Under the pieces are notes generated by a model. That model was given only the letters and a program-made list of their open reading frames with translations, ran no database searches and had not been told where the DNA came from. From Lysobacteraceae bacterium (GTDB lineage: Bacteria; Pseudomonadota; Gammaproteobacteria; Xanthomonadales; Rhodanobacteraceae): a stretch of DNA of 64,000 nt. The DNA lies in the NCBI GenBank assembly GCA_021372495.1, contig JAJFUF010000025.1, forward strand, positions 1 to 64,000, in the 5' to 3' direction. Below, piece by piece: positions 9,017-19,465 of this stretch. How positions within the stretch are numbered: position 1 is the stretch's first letter; each line of letters starts with the position of its first letter. The translations under genes were made by a program, and so were the position numbers.

Positions 9017-11080
9017 ATGAAGCCGCTGCTTGCCGCGCTCGTCGTGGCGTTCGCTGTCGGGCCGGCGCTTGCCGTCGCCGCGCCGCATCCGTTCGACGTG
9101 CACGACCTGGTGATGATGGATCGCGTCGGCGATCCGGTCGCGTCGCCCGATGGCCGCCACGTCGCCTTCACCGTGCGCTCCACCGACTATGCCGCCAACA
9201 AGGGCGTCAACAGCCTGTGGGTGCTCGACCTCGACGCGCGCAAGGCGCAGCCGCACAAGTTGGTCGAAGCCGACGCCAGCGGCCCGCACTGGTCGGCCGA
9301 CGGCAAGGCGATCTACTTCCTGTCGTCGAAATCGGGCTCCAGCCAGGTCTGGCGCGTGCCCGCCGCCGGCGGCGCGGCGAGCCAGGTCAGCCGCTATCCG
9401 CTCGACGTCGACAACTTCACGCTATCGTTTGACGGCACGCACGTCGCGCTGTCGATGGCGGTGTTCACGGACTGCGCGGACCTCGCCTGCACGCACGCAC
9501 GCCTCGACGCGAAGACCAAGGACAAAGCCAGCGGCCGCGTCTACGACCGCCTGTTCGTGCGCCACTGGGACACCTGGGCGGACGGCCGCCGCGCACAGCT
9601 CTACGTCGCCGCGTTCGGCGCCGACGGCACGCTGTCCGATGCGCCGGTCTGGCTGAGCCGCGGCCTCGACGGCGACGTACCCTCCAAGCCGTACGGCGAC
9701 GAGAGCGAATACACGTTCTCGCCCGACGGCAAGACCGTCTATTTCGGCCTGCGCGTCGCCGGCAAGAGCGAGCCGTGGTCGACCAACTTCGACGTCTATG
9801 CGGCGCCCGCCGACGGTTCCGCCGCGGCGCGCAACCTCACCGCTGCCAATCCGGCCTGGGATGCGTACCCGACGCCGTCGCCGGACGGCAGGACGCTGTA
9901 CTACCTCGCGATGAAAACGCCCGGTTTCGAGGCCGACCGCTTCGCGATCATGGCGCTGGATCTCGCCAGCGGCGCGACGCGCGAGGTCGACCCGCAGTGG
10001 GATCGCTCGGCCGGCCCGCTGAAGGTGTCGGCCGACGGCAGGACGCTGTACACCACCACCGACGACTGGGGCCGGCATCCGCTGTTCGCGGTCGACGCCG
10101 CCAGCGGCAAGGTGACGAAGCTCGTCGATGGCGGCACCGTCACCGGCTTCGATCTCGCCGGTGACCGCCTGGTGCTCGGCCGGCAGGACTTCAAGCATCC
10201 GACCGATCTCTACGCGGCGGCCGCGAACGGCAAGCACCTCGCGCAGCTCACCCGCTTCAACGCCGAACGCCTGAAGGACATCCGCTTCGGCGACTACGAG
10301 TTCTACACGTTCAAGGGCTGGAACGGCGATACCGTGCAGGGCTACGTGGTCAAGCCGGTCGGCTACCAGAAGGGCAAGAAGTATCCGGTGGCGTTCCTGG
10401 TCCACGGCGGCCCGCAGGGCGCGTGGACCGAGGACTTCCACTACCGCTGGAACCCGCAGACCTATGCCGGCGCCGGCTTCGCCGTGGTCACGGTCAACTT
10501 CCACGGCTCGACCGGCTACGGCCAGGCGTTCACCGACGCGATCTCGGGGCATTGGGGCGACCGCCCGCTGGAGGACCTGCAGAAGGGCTGGCAGGCCGCG
10601 CTCGACAAGTACGCCTTCCTCGACGGCGACCGCGCCTGCGCGCTCGGCGCCAGCTACGGCGGCTACATGGTGTACTGGATGGCCGGCGTGTGGAACCAGC
10701 CGTGGAAGTGCCTGGTCGACCACGACGGCGTGTTCGACGCGCGCATGATGTACTACGCCACCGAGGAGCTGTGGTTCGAGGAATTCGAGAACGGCGGCAC
10801 GCAGTTCGAGCATCCGCAGAACTACGAGGCGTTCAACCCGATCGACCACGTCAAGGACTGGCGCGTGCCGATGCTGGTGGTGCATGGCGGCCACGACTAC
10901 CGCATCCCCGAGACGCAGGGCCTCGGCGCGTTCACCGCGCTGCAGCGCCGCGGCATCGAAAGCCAGTTGCTGTACTTCCCCGACGAGAACCACTGGGTGG
11001 TCAAGCCGCACAACAGCGTGCTGTGGCACCAGACGGTCGAAGCCTGGCTGAAGCGCTGGACGGCGCCGGAAGGCAAGTAG
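9017..11080 (+). CDS. S9 family peptidase, secreted (second of three)
   Basis: Exported serine peptidase with WD40-like propeller and C-terminal hydrolase domain. 687 residues, with a signal peptide ending near ALAVAAP. Catalytic residues are S546 (GASYGGYMVYW), D627 (GGHDYRIP) and H659 (DENHW). The architecture and length resemble the dipeptidyl-peptidase 5 / acylaminoacyl-peptidase branch (S9C), which releases dipeptides or blocked residues, but the exact specificity is inference. GGAGG seven bases before the ATG supports this start over the GTG at 9014. It is divergent from the POT gene and ends in a strong terminator at 11105-11135. Confidence 0.88.
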   Translation: MKPLLAALVVAFAVGPALAVAAPHPFDVHDLVMMDRVGDPVASPDGRHVAFTVRSTDYAANKGVNSLWVLDLDARKAQPHKLVEADASGPHWSADGKAIYFLSSKSGSSQVWRVPAAGGAASQVSRYPLDVDNFTLSFDGTHVALSMAVFTDCADLACTHARLDAKTKDKASGRVYDRLFVRHWDTWADGRRAQLYVAAFGADGTLSDAPVWLSRGLDGDVPSKPYGDESEYTFSPDGKTVYFGLRVAGKSEPWSTNFDVYAAPADGSAAARNLTAANPAWDAYPTPSPDGRTLYYLAMKTPGFEADRFAIMALDLASGATREVDPQWDRSAGPLKVSADGRTLYTTTDDWGRHPLFAVDAASGKVTKLVDGGTVTGFDLAGDRLVLGRQDFKHPTDLYAAAANGKHLAQLTRFNAERLKDIRFGDYEFYTFKGWNGDTVQGYVVKPVGYQKGKKYPVAFLVHGGPQGAWTEDFHYRWNPQTYAGAGFAVVTVNFHGSTGYGQAFTDAISGHWGDRPLEDLQKGWQAALDKYAFLDGDRACALGASYGGYMVYWMAGVWNQPWKCLVDHDGVFDARMMYYATEELWFEEFENGGTQFEHPQNYEAFNPIDHVKDWRVPMLVVHGGHDYRIPETQGLGAFTALQRRGIESQLLYFPDENHWVVKPHNSVLWHQTVEAWLKRWTAPEGK

Positions 11081-11104
11081 CTTCGGCGCGGGTTCCGCGC
11101 ATCG

Positions 11105-11135
11105 CGAAAACGGCGGCCTCGGGCCGCCGTTTTCG
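11105..11135 (+). terminator. Rho-independent terminator after the second S9 gene
   Basis: A perfect 14-base inverted repeat with a three-base TCG loop (CGAAAACGGCGGCC and its complement) starts 24 bases after the stop codon. The right arm contains TTTT. The symmetric A and T runs would let it work in either direction. It isolates the peptidase from the nos operon. Confidence 0.8.
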
Positions 11136-11211
11136 TATCCGCACCCGCTGCCGAGCCGAGCCGGGCGATGGCACGCGATCATCGGCAGACGCGGCCTGCG
11201 TCGTCACCTCG

Positions 11212-11246
11212 AGGCGGTCGCGGCCACGGCCGCCCCTGCAAGAGCG
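11212..11246 (-). repeat. Degenerate copy of the GGAGCG palindromic repeat
   Basis: Read on the minus strand this carries TTGCAGGGGCGGCCGTGGCCGCGACC, a diverged copy of the element seen at 7091-7137 and 11321-11343. It lies in the 482-base gap ahead of the nos operon. The rest of that gap (11136-11456) shows no gene; open frames across it are repeat-derived and Arg-rich. Confidence 0.5.
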
Positions 11247-11320
11247 CGATGCGTCTCTTGCCGTGCAGTGCGACGACATGTGGCCGGTGCAACAGCGTGG
11301 CGCACGCCCACGCGCTTCAT

Positions 11321-11343
11321 GTAGGAGCGACCGTGGTCGCGAC
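11321..11343 (+). repeat. GTAGGAGCGACC-type extragenic palindrome
   Basis: GTAGGAGCGACCGTGGTCGCGAC, in which GCGACC and GGTCGC form the stem. It is close to the reverse complement of the copy at 7110-7131. It sits upstream of the nos regulatory region and may bound it, but no function is shown by the sequence. Confidence 0.65.
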
Positions 11344-11456
11344 TTCGGCGCGGCACGTCGCGTCTTCGCGCCATGGTCGCGCTTGCGTGCCCGCGTGGTG
11401 CGACGCGATGCCACGGTACCGCCGGCGCCACGTGCGACGAAGCGCCGCGGCGGCGA

Positions 11457-11498
11457 TTGACAATTATCAACACCGGCAGCGCCGCCGGCTCCTAAGTT
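11457..11498 (+). promoter_or_regulatory. FNR/DNR-type box and class II promoter of the nos operon
   Basis: TTGACAATTATCAA at 11457-11470 matches the FNR/ANR/DNR box TTGAT-N4-ATCAA at nine of ten defined positions, and TTGAC is an accepted half-site in Pseudomonas ANR/DNR boxes. Its centre is 11463.5. A weak -10 (TAAGTT, 11493-11498) would give a start near 11505, placing the box at -41.5, the standard position for an FNR-activated promoter with a poor -35. The leader then holds a small hairpin (CGAAACG / CGTTTCG, 11520-11540) before the HiPIP start. Oxygen- and nitric-oxide-responsive control of nos genes by such regulators is well known. Confidence 0.72.
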
Positions 11499-11562
11499 CT
11501 CCCGCAGCGGTGCGTAAAACGAAACGCGCCCTCCGTTTCGCAGGCAACTTCGGGAGTCCGAG

Positions 11563-11859
11563 ATGAGCAACCACGACAACTCGTTCGACGCCTCGCGCCG
11601 CAACCTCATCAAACGGGGCCTGCTGGCCGGGGTGGGCGCGTTCGCGGTGGGCGCGCTGCTGCATGCGCAACCGGCCCGTGCGGAGAAGGCCGGCAAGGCG
11701 GCGATGCTCTACCAGGACACGCCGCACGGCACGCAGACCTGCCTGAACTGCATCCAGTACGTGCCGGGCGCGACGCCCGATGCGCCGGGCACCTGCAAGG
11801 TGGTCGAGGGCACCGTCAGCCCCAAGGGCTGGTGCGTGGCCTATTCGCCGAAGTCCTGA
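11563..11859 (+). CDS. High-potential iron-sulfur protein (HiPIP), Tat-exported
   Basis: Small periplasmic electron carrier holding one [4Fe-4S] cluster. 98 residues: a twin-arginine signal (SRRNLIKRG, residues 11-19, then a hydrophobic stretch to ARA at 40) and a mature domain of about 58 residues. The four cluster cysteines are C60, C63, C78 and C91, with the spacing C-x2-C-x14-C-x12-C of the family, and Trp/aromatic residues lie near the last Cys. GGGAG lies eight bases before the ATG. It is the first gene after the FNR-type box and 57 bases ahead of nosX, so it is probably part of the nos transcript. HiPIPs usually carry electrons from bc1 to terminal oxidoreductases; a role feeding N2O reduction is inference. 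Confidence 0.9.
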   Translation: MSNHDNSFDASRRNLIKRGLLAGVGAFAVGALLHAQPARAEKAGKAAMLYQDTPHGTQTCLNCIQYVPGATPDAPGTCKVVEGTVSPKGWCVAYSPKS

Positions 11860-11916
11860 TCGCGCGCACGCGCGGCGCGTCGCTCCGGCGCGCCGCGGTG
11901 CGGGCAGGGGGATGCC

Positions 11917-12969
11917 ATGGACGAGAAGTCCTTGTGGACGCGGAGACGCCTGCTGAAGGCGGCCGCGGGCGCCGTGCTGGCCGGTGGTGCGCTGGCCGCC
12001 GGCGGCTGGAGCCTGCTGCGGCTGGGCCGCAACCTCTATCAGGTGCGCCGCGAACGCACGCTGATGCAGACCTCGGTGTCGGTGACCGCGCTGGCGGACG
12101 ACGTCGAGGCCGCGCACCGCGGCATCGAGGCGGCGTTCGCGGCGATGGTCGCGGCCACGGCGACGCTGACGCGCTTCGATGCGCGCAGTCCGCTGGCGCG
12201 GCTGAATCGCGAAGGCCGCCTCGATGATCCGCCGCCGATGCTGCGCGCGGTGCTCGCCCGGGCGCACGAGATTGCCGAGCGCTCGGAAGGCGACTTCGAT
12301 GCCACCGTCGCGCCGGTCCTGGATTACTACTACGCGCAGCCGCGGCCGATCGTGCTGTCGGCGGCGGATCGCGGCGCGGTGGCCGCGCGCGAGCGCGTGG
12401 TCGGCTTCCGCCACGTCGAAATGGACGCCGCCGGCATCCGTTTCCTGCGGTCGGGCGTGGCGCTCACGCTGGACGGCATCGCCAAAGGCTACGTGGTCGA
12501 CCAGGGCATCGCCGCGCTGCGTCGGGCCGGCATCGAGGATGCGCTGATCGACGCCGGCGGCGAGGTGCGCGCGATCGCCGGTGCGGATCCCGAGCGCCGC
12601 TGGAACGTCGGCATCGTCGATCCGCAGCGCAGCGGGCGCATCGCCGCGGTGGTCGAGCTGCGCAACGCCGCGTTGTCCACCTCCGGCAACTACGAGGTGT
12701 ACTTCTCGGCGGACCGTCGCCTGTTCCACATCATCGATCCGCACACCGGCTATTCGCCGGACCGCTACTCCAGCGTGACCGTGATGGGCGCGCTGTCGAT
12801 GGACACCGACGCCGCCAGCGTGGCGGCGTTCTCGATGGAGCTGCCGCGGCTGGCGGCGTTCGCCGATGGCCTGGACCAGCAGTGGCTGGCGTTCTCCTGG
12901 GACGGCGCCACGCGCTGGCACTCCCGCGACCTGCCGCTGGTCAGCGGCGAAGCGCGGGCGTTCGGATGA
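11917..12969 (+). CDS. nosX: ApbE-family FAD:protein FMN transferase, nos-associated (NosX)
   Basis: Periplasmic enzyme that attaches FMN from FAD to a threonine of a partner protein; in nos operons the target is NosR. 350 residues with a twin-arginine signal (TRRRLLKAA, residues 8-16). ApbE landmarks are the GIAKGYVVDQ segment, DAGGEVRAIA, STSGNYEVYF and the HIIDPHTG metal-site stretch. Its stop overlaps the nosR start (ATGA), so enzyme and substrate are translationally coupled. The start ATG 11917 follows a GGGG tract; a second ATG at 11912 is out of frame. General ApbE function is an alternative, but the position argues for NosX. Confidence 0.88.
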   Translation: MDEKSLWTRRRLLKAAAGAVLAGGALAAGGWSLLRLGRNLYQVRRERTLMQTSVSVTALADDVEAAHRGIEAAFAAMVAATATLTRFDARSPLARLNREGRLDDPPPMLRAVLARAHEIAERSEGDFDATVAPVLDYYYAQPRPIVLSAADRGAVAARERVVGFRHVEMDAAGIRFLRSGVALTLDGIAKGYVVDQGIAALRRAGIEDALIDAGGEVRAIAGADPERRWNVGIVDPQRSGRIAAVVELRNAALSTSGNYEVYFSADRRLFHIIDPHTGYSPDRYSSVTVMGALSMDTDAASVAAFSMELPRLAAFADGLDQQWLAFSWDGATRWHSRDLPLVSGEARAFG

Positions 12970-15224
12970 GCGCCGCCGCGATCTCCGCTCCCATCCTCGC
13001 GCCGCAGCGCGACGCGCGCGGCCGCTGCGGCAACGTGCTGCGCCTGCTGGCGGGAATCGTGCTGATGCTGGCCGCGTCGGTGGCGGCGGCCGCCGGCATC
13101 GATGCGGCGCGACCGCAGGTGCGCAGCTATTTCCCGGACGCGACGCGCTTCGGCGCGGTCGAGGGTACGCCGCCGGCGGCGGCGGTCTATCGCGGCGACG
13201 CGGTGATCGGCTACGTCTTCGAGACGCGCATGGTCGCGCCGGTACCGGCCTATTCCGGCGAGCCGATCAACATCCTCGTCGCCATCGACCGCGACGGCCG
13301 CATCGTCGGCGCCGAGGTGCTGGAGCAGCACGAGCCGATCCTGCTGGTCGGCATCCCGGTGCAGAAGCTGTACGACTTCGTCGCCCGCTACATCGGCCGC
13401 CGCGCCACCGACGAGGTGGTGGTGGGCGGAGGCGGCGGCAAGGACAGCGTCGCCGTCGACGCGATCAGCAGCGCCACCGTGACCGCGATGGCGGTCAACC
13501 AGACGATCATGGACGCCGCGCTCAAGGTGGCGGTGTCGCGACGGCTGGTGGAAGCGCCGGACCACGGCGCCGGCGCGCGCGCCCGCGTGCGCCGCGACCT
13601 GTACCGCAGCGCCGACTGGAACGAGCTGACCGGCAACGGCGCCATCCGCCGCCTGCAGCTCGACGGCGCCGACGTCGAGGCGGCGTTCCGCAAGCTGAAG
13701 GGCGGCACGCAGGCCGGCTTCGTCGCCGAGGGTCAGGATGGCGGCGCCGGCGGCGGCGGGTTCATCGACCTCCACTACGCGGACATCACGCCGCCGACCG
13801 TCGGCCGCAATCTGCTCGGCGAGGCAGCCTACGCCGACCTGATGGCGCGGCTGGCGCCCGGCGACGAGGCCATCGCGGTGATGGCGAACGGACGCTATTC
13901 GTTCAAGGGCGTCGGCTACGTGCGCGGCGGCATCTTCGATCGCGTGCACGTGGTGCAGGACAACAAGCTGATCCTGTTCCACGACAGCGACTTCCAGCCG
14001 CTGGTCGACGCCGAGCTGGCGGGCATGCCGGCGTTCGCCGAGATGGCCTTATTCATCGTCCGCCACGGCTACGGTTTCGATCCCGGCCGGCCGTGGACGC
14101 TGCAGCTGCTGGTGCGCCGCCAGGTCGGCCCGCTGCAAAGCGTCTACACCACGTTCGACGCCGGCTACCGCATGCCGGCGGCCTTCCTCGAACAGCCGCC
14201 GGTGCGCCGCTTCGGTCCCTTCGTCGAGCCCGGCGCCAACGCGCCGGCGTGGGCGAAGGCGTGGTTCCGCCGGCGCTTCGAGATCCTCGGGCTGGCGCTC
14301 GGCCTCGGCGTGCTCGGCGCGATCCTGGTCTTCCAGGACTGGTTCGTGCGCCGGCCCAGGCTGCTCGAGCGCCTGCGCGTCGGCTTCCTGGTCTACACGG
14401 TGGTGTTCATCGGCTGGTACGGGCTGGCGCAGCTCTCCGTGGTCAATGTATTCGCGTTCATCGGCTCGGCGCTGCACCAGTTCCAGTGGTCGACGTTCCT
14501 GGCCGACCCGCTGATCTTCATCCTGTGGGTGTTCGTCGCGGTGTCGGCGCTGCTGGTCGGCCGCGGCGTCTACTGCGGCTGGCTGTGCCCGTTCGGCGCG
14601 CTGCAGGCACTGGTCAACAAGGCCGCGCGCCGCTTCCGCGTGCCGCAGCTCGAACTGCCGACGTTCGTGCACGAGCGGCTGTGGGCGATCAAGTACATCG
14701 TGCTGCTGGTGTTGTTCGGGCTGTCGCTGCAATCGGTGGCGCTGGCCGAGCGCTACGCCGAGGTCGAGCCGTTCAAGACGGCGATCGACCTGCACTTCAT
14801 GCGCTCCTGGGGCTACGTCGCCTACGCCGTGGCGCTGCTGGCGGTGTCGGCGTTCAACAGCAAGTTCTACTGCAAGTACGTCTGCCCGCTGGGCGCGGGG
14901 CTGGCGATCGGCGGCCGGCTGCGGCTGTTCGAGTGGCTGCGCCGGCGCCGCGAATGCGGCCATCCCTGCCAGGTCTGCGCCAACGAGTGCGAGGTGCAGG
15001 CGATCGATCCGATCGGGCGCATCAACCACAACGAATGCCATTACTGCCTGGACTGCCAGGTGACCTACTGGAACGACCACAAGTGCCCACCGCTGGTCGA
15101 GCGCCGCAAGCGCATGGAGCGGGCGATGCAGGCCAAGGTGGTCGTCTACACGGATGCCGCTCCGGCGGCGCACGAGAGGGCCGGTGCCGAAGCGGTGCCG
15201 CAACAATCACGATCGCGAGGGTAG
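12966..15224 (+). CDS. nosR: NosR, membrane flavoprotein/iron-sulfur protein for N2O reduction
   Basis: Polytopic protein needed for electron delivery to NosZ and for nos expression or maturation. 752 residues: an N-terminal membrane/signal segment (about 26-44), a periplasmic FMN-binding domain with flavinylation motif DAISSAT, in which T171 is the expected FMN attachment site, a block of transmembrane helices from about residue 440, two CxxxCP motifs (CGWLCP, CKYVCP) and a C-terminal cytoplasmic pair of [4Fe-4S] clusters ([12 protein letters not shown], then CHYCLDC with a final CPP). All expected elements are present. It overlaps nosX by four bases and precedes nosZ by four bases. Confidence 0.94.
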   Translation: MSAAAISAPILAPQRDARGRCGNVLRLLAGIVLMLAASVAAAAGIDAARPQVRSYFPDATRFGAVEGTPPAAAVYRGDAVIGYVFETRMVAPVPAYSGEPINILVAIDRDGRIVGAEVLEQHEPILLVGIPVQKLYDFVARYIGRRATDEVVVGGGGGKDSVAVDAISSATVTAMAVNQTIMDAALKVAVSRRLVEAPDHGAGARARVRRDLYRSADWNELTGNGAIRRLQLDGADVEAAFRKLKGGTQAGFVAEGQDGGAGGGGFIDLHYADITPPTVGRNLLGEAAYADLMARLAPGDEAIAVMANGRYSFKGVGYVRGGIFDRVHVVQDNKLILFHDSDFQPLVDAELAGMPAFAEMALFIVRHGYGFDPGRPWTLQLLVRRQVGPLQSVYTTFDAGYRMPAAFLEQPPVRRFGPFVEPGANAPAWAKAWFRRRFEILGLALGLGVLGAILVFQDWFVRRPRLLERLRVGFLVYTVVFIGWYGLAQLSVVNVFAFIGSALHQFQWSTFLADPLIFILWVFVAVSALLVGRGVYCGWLCPFGALQALVNKAARRFRVPQLELPTFVHERLWAIKYIVLLVLFGLSLQSVALAERYAEVEPFKTAIDLHFMRSWGYVAYAVALLAVSAFNSKFYCKYVCPLGAGLAIGGRLRLFEWLRRRRECGHPCQVCANECEVQAIDPIGRINHNECHYCLDCQVTYWNDHKCPPLVERRKRMERAMQAKVVVYTDAAPAAHERAGAEAVPQQSRSRG

Positions 15225-15228
15225 CGAC

Positions 15229-17178
15229 ATGGAAGAGAGCCGCAGCAAACAGCATTCCGTCGACGAGGCGACGGTGCATGAGGCCACGCCGGCCGAGTCG
15301 CCGGCTGCCACGGGCGCACCGGACGATCGCGGCCGCCGCAACTTCATCGGCGGCACCGCACTGGCCGGACTCGCCGGCGTCGGCGCCGGTCTGCTTGGTG
15401 GCCTGGGCATGCCGCGCCGCGCGCACGCGGCGGCGGCCGAGGGGATACCCGGGGATCACGTGGCGCCAGGCCAGCTCGACGAGTACTACGGCATCTGGAG
15501 CGGCGGCCAGTCCGGCGAGCTGCGCATCCTCGGCCTGCCGTCGATGCGCGAACTGACGCGCGTGCCGGTGTTCAACCCCGACTTCACCATCGGCTGGGGC
15601 GTCACCAACGAGTCCAAGCGCGTGCTGGGCAAGAACCCGCCGCCGGGCGGCGATCTGCACCACCCGCACATGAGCATGACCGACGGCCGCTATGACGGCC
15701 GCTACATCTTCGTCAACGACAAGGCCAATACGCGCGTCGCGCGCATCCGCTGCGACGTGATGCGCACCGACAAGATCCTCGAGATCCCCAACGTGCAGGC
15801 GATCCACGGCATGCGCGTGCAGCGCGTGCCGCGCACCAAGTACGTGTTCTGCAACGGCGAGTACCGCATCCCGCACCCGAACGACGGCCACGATCTCGAG
15901 GATCCGACGAAGTACTCGACGCTGTACACCGCCGTGAACGCGGACACCATGGAGGTGGCGTGGCAGGTGCTGGTGGACGGCAACCTCGACAACACCGACG
16001 CCGACTACAGCGGCAAGTACGCCGCGTCGACCTGCTACAACAGCGAGGGCGGCGTCGACCTGGCCGGTTTCATGCGCGACGAGCGCGACTGGGTGGTGGT
16101 GTTCAACATTCCGCGCATCGAGCAGGCGGTGAAACAGGGCAAGCTGCTGAAGCTGCCGGGCTCGAAGGTGCCGGTGGTCGACGGCCGCCACGGTTCCGAC
16201 CTCACGCTGTACGTCCCGGTGGCGAAGAATCCGCACGGCTGCAATGCCAGCCCGGACGGCAAGTACCTGATGGCCGCGGGCAAGCTGTCGCCGACGGTGA
16301 CCGTGATCAGCTGGCAGCGCGTCGACGACTGGTTCGCCGGCAGGCTGAAGCAGCCGCGCGACGTGGTGGTCGCCGAGCCCGAGCTCGGCCTCGGCCCGCT
16401 GCACACCGCCTTCGACGGCCGCGGCTATGCCTATACCACGCTGTTCATCGACAGCCAGATCGTCAAGTGGAACATCGAGGAGGCGATCCGCGCCTACAAC
16501 GGCGCCAAGGTCAACTACATCCGCCAGAAGCTCGACGTCGCCTATCAGCCCGGGCACAACCACTCGTCGATGGGCGAGTCGCGCGACGCCGACGGCAAAT
16601 GGCTGGTGTCGCTGAACAAGTTCTCCAAGGACCGCTTCCTGCCGGTCGGCCCGCTGCACCCGGACAACGACCAGCTGATCGACATTTCCGGCGACGAGAT
16701 GAAACTCATCGCGGACGGTCCGGTGTACTGCGAGCCGCACGACTGCCTGATCATCCATCGGCGCCTGCTGATGGGAAAGTTCAAGCAGCAGTGGACGCGC
16801 AGCGATCCGTTCTTCGCCGAGACCGTGGCGATGGCACGCAAGGACGGCGTGGTGCTGGAGAAGGACTCCAAGGTCGTGCGCAACGGCAAGGAGGTGCACG
16901 TCTACATGACCAGCGCCGCGCCCAAGTACGGCCTCGATGCGTTCAAGGTCAAGAAGGGCGACCGCGTCACCGTGGTGGTGACCAACGTCGACCAGGTGCA
17001 GGACCTCAGCCACGGCTTCTGCCTCACCGACCACGGCATCAACATGGAGATCAGCCCGCAACAGACCTCGTCGGTGACCTTCGTCGCCGACAAGCCGGGC
17101 GTGTACTGGTACTACTGCACGTTCTTCTGCCACGCGCTGCACATGGAGATGTGCGGCCGCATGCTGGTGGAAGCCTGA
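15229..17178 (+). CDS. nosZ: Nitrous oxide reductase, clade I type
   Basis: Periplasmic copper enzyme reducing N2O to N2. 649 residues. A twin-arginine signal (RRNFIGG at 36-42) marks the Tat-exported clade I type. The seven-bladed propeller that holds CuZ has His-rich turns such as DLHHPHMS and GHNHSSMGE. The C-terminal cupredoxin domain carries the CuA site: H595 (SHGF), C630, C634, H638 and M641 in [12 protein letters not shown]. No key residue is missing. The N-terminal extension before the twin arginine is rather long (35 residues). It sits in the standard order R-Z-D-F-Y-L. Confidence 0.97.
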   Translation: MEESRSKQHSVDEATVHEATPAESPAATGAPDDRGRRNFIGGTALAGLAGVGAGLLGGLGMPRRAHAAAAEGIPGDHVAPGQLDEYYGIWSGGQSGELRILGLPSMRELTRVPVFNPDFTIGWGVTNESKRVLGKNPPPGGDLHHPHMSMTDGRYDGRYIFVNDKANTRVARIRCDVMRTDKILEIPNVQAIHGMRVQRVPRTKYVFCNGEYRIPHPNDGHDLEDPTKYSTLYTAVNADTMEVAWQVLVDGNLDNTDADYSGKYAASTCYNSEGGVDLAGFMRDERDWVVVFNIPRIEQAVKQGKLLKLPGSKVPVVDGRHGSDLTLYVPVAKNPHGCNASPDGKYLMAAGKLSPTVTVISWQRVDDWFAGRLKQPRDVVVAEPELGLGPLHTAFDGRGYAYTTLFIDSQIVKWNIEEAIRAYNGAKVNYIRQKLDVAYQPGHNHSSMGESRDADGKWLVSLNKFSKDRFLPVGPLHPDNDQLIDISGDEMKLIADGPVYCEPHDCLIIHRRLLMGKFKQQWTRSDPFFAETVAMARKDGVVLEKDSKVVRNGKEVHVYMTSAAPKYGLDAFKVKKGDRVTVVVTNVDQVQDLSHGFCLTDHGINMEISPQQTSSVTFVADKPGVYWYYCTFFCHALHMEMCGRMLVEA

Positions 17179-17226
17179 GGGGACGCGGCCGCGGCGGTTC
17201 GCCGCTGCGGCCGCGCACCGTGCGCG

Positions 17227-18523
17227 ATGGGCGTGTCGACTGCTCCCCTGCGGATGACCGCGTGCGCTGGCGCGCTCGCCGTATTGCTGGCGTGGCTGCC
17301 TGACGCCGGCGCGGCCGCGCCGGCCGACGCGCTGGCGCAGGCGATCGCGCGCGCCGCACCGGGAGCGACGATTACGGTGCCGACGGGCGTGCATGTCGTG
17401 CATCTGCGGCTCGACAAGCCGCTGACCCTGGTCGGCGCGCCGGGCGCCGTACTGGACGGCGAGGACAGCGGCGACGTGATCCGCATCGCCGCCTCCGACG
17501 TCGTCGTGCGCGGCCTGGCGATCCGCCGCTCCGGCACCGACCTGACGGCGATGAACGCCGGCGTCTTCGTCGAGCAGCAGGCGCGCCGGGTGGCGATCGT
17601 CGGCAACGCGCTCGAGGACGTGCTGTTCGGCGTGTACCTCAACGGCGCGGCCGACGTGCGGGTGATCGGCAACCGTATCCGCGGCGTGGCCGCGCTGCGC
17701 TCGCCGGACCGCGGCGACGGCATCCACCTGTGGAACGACACCGGCGTCGAGGTGCGCGACAACGACGTCGGTACCGTGCGCGACGGCATCTACATCTACG
17801 TCAGCCCGCGCAATCGCATCGTCGGCAACCGCATCCACGACGTGCGCTACGGCATCCACTACATGTACTCGAACCACAACCTGATCGCCGGCAACATCAC
17901 CACGCGCACGCGCGCCGGCTACGCGCTGATGCAGTCGGACCACCTGACCGTCAGCGGCAACCGCTCGCTGGGCGACGCCACCTACGGCATGCTGCTCAAC
18001 TACGTCACCTACAGCACGCTGGACGGCAACATCGTCCGCGACGTCACCGGCGAGCGGGACGAGCACGGCCAGCCGCTGCCGGGCGGCGAGGGCAAGGGCA
18101 TGTTCGTCTACAACTCGGAGTACAACCGCATCGCCGGCAACGACATCGTGCGCTGCCCGATCGGCATCCACGTCACCGCCGGCTCGGAAGGCAACCTGGT
18201 CCACGGCAACGCCTTCGTCGACAACCGCGTGCAGGTGAAATACGTGCAGAACGTCGCCCAGGAGTGGTCGTGGCGCGGCCGCGGCAACTACTGGAGCGAC
18301 TATGTCGGCTGGGATCTCGACGGCGACGGCCGCGGCGACGCCGCGTTCCGCCCCAACGACGGCGTCGACATCCTGTTCTGGAAATACCCGGGCGCGCGCC
18401 TGCTGATGAGCAGCCCGGCGATCCTGACGCTGCGCTACGTGCAGCGCGCGTTTCCCGTGTTCACGCCGCCGAGCGTGAGCGACAGCCACCCGCTGATGGC
18501 GCGGCCGGCGGTGCGCGAAGGCG

Positions 18524-18546
<23 letters not shown>
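17227..18546 (+). CDS. nosD: NosD, periplasmic copper-site maturation protein
   Basis: Periplasmic beta-helix protein that works with the NosFY ABC transporter in building the CuZ sulfide-copper cluster of NosZ. 439 residues: a signal peptide (about 1-29, ending AGAAAP) and many short parallel beta-helix repeats with N-R/N-x-I steps, typical of NosD/CASH domains. The 3' end overlaps nosF by 23 bases, and 48 bases separate it from nosZ. No truncation. Confidence 0.93.

Positions 18547-19461
<915 letters not shown>

Positions 19462-19465
<4 letters not shown>

Noticed and set aside
11168..11566. A 132-codon plus-strand frame ahead of the HiPIP gene
   Set aside because: It runs through palindromic repeats and the FNR box, is Arg/Ala-rich, and has no ribosome site.
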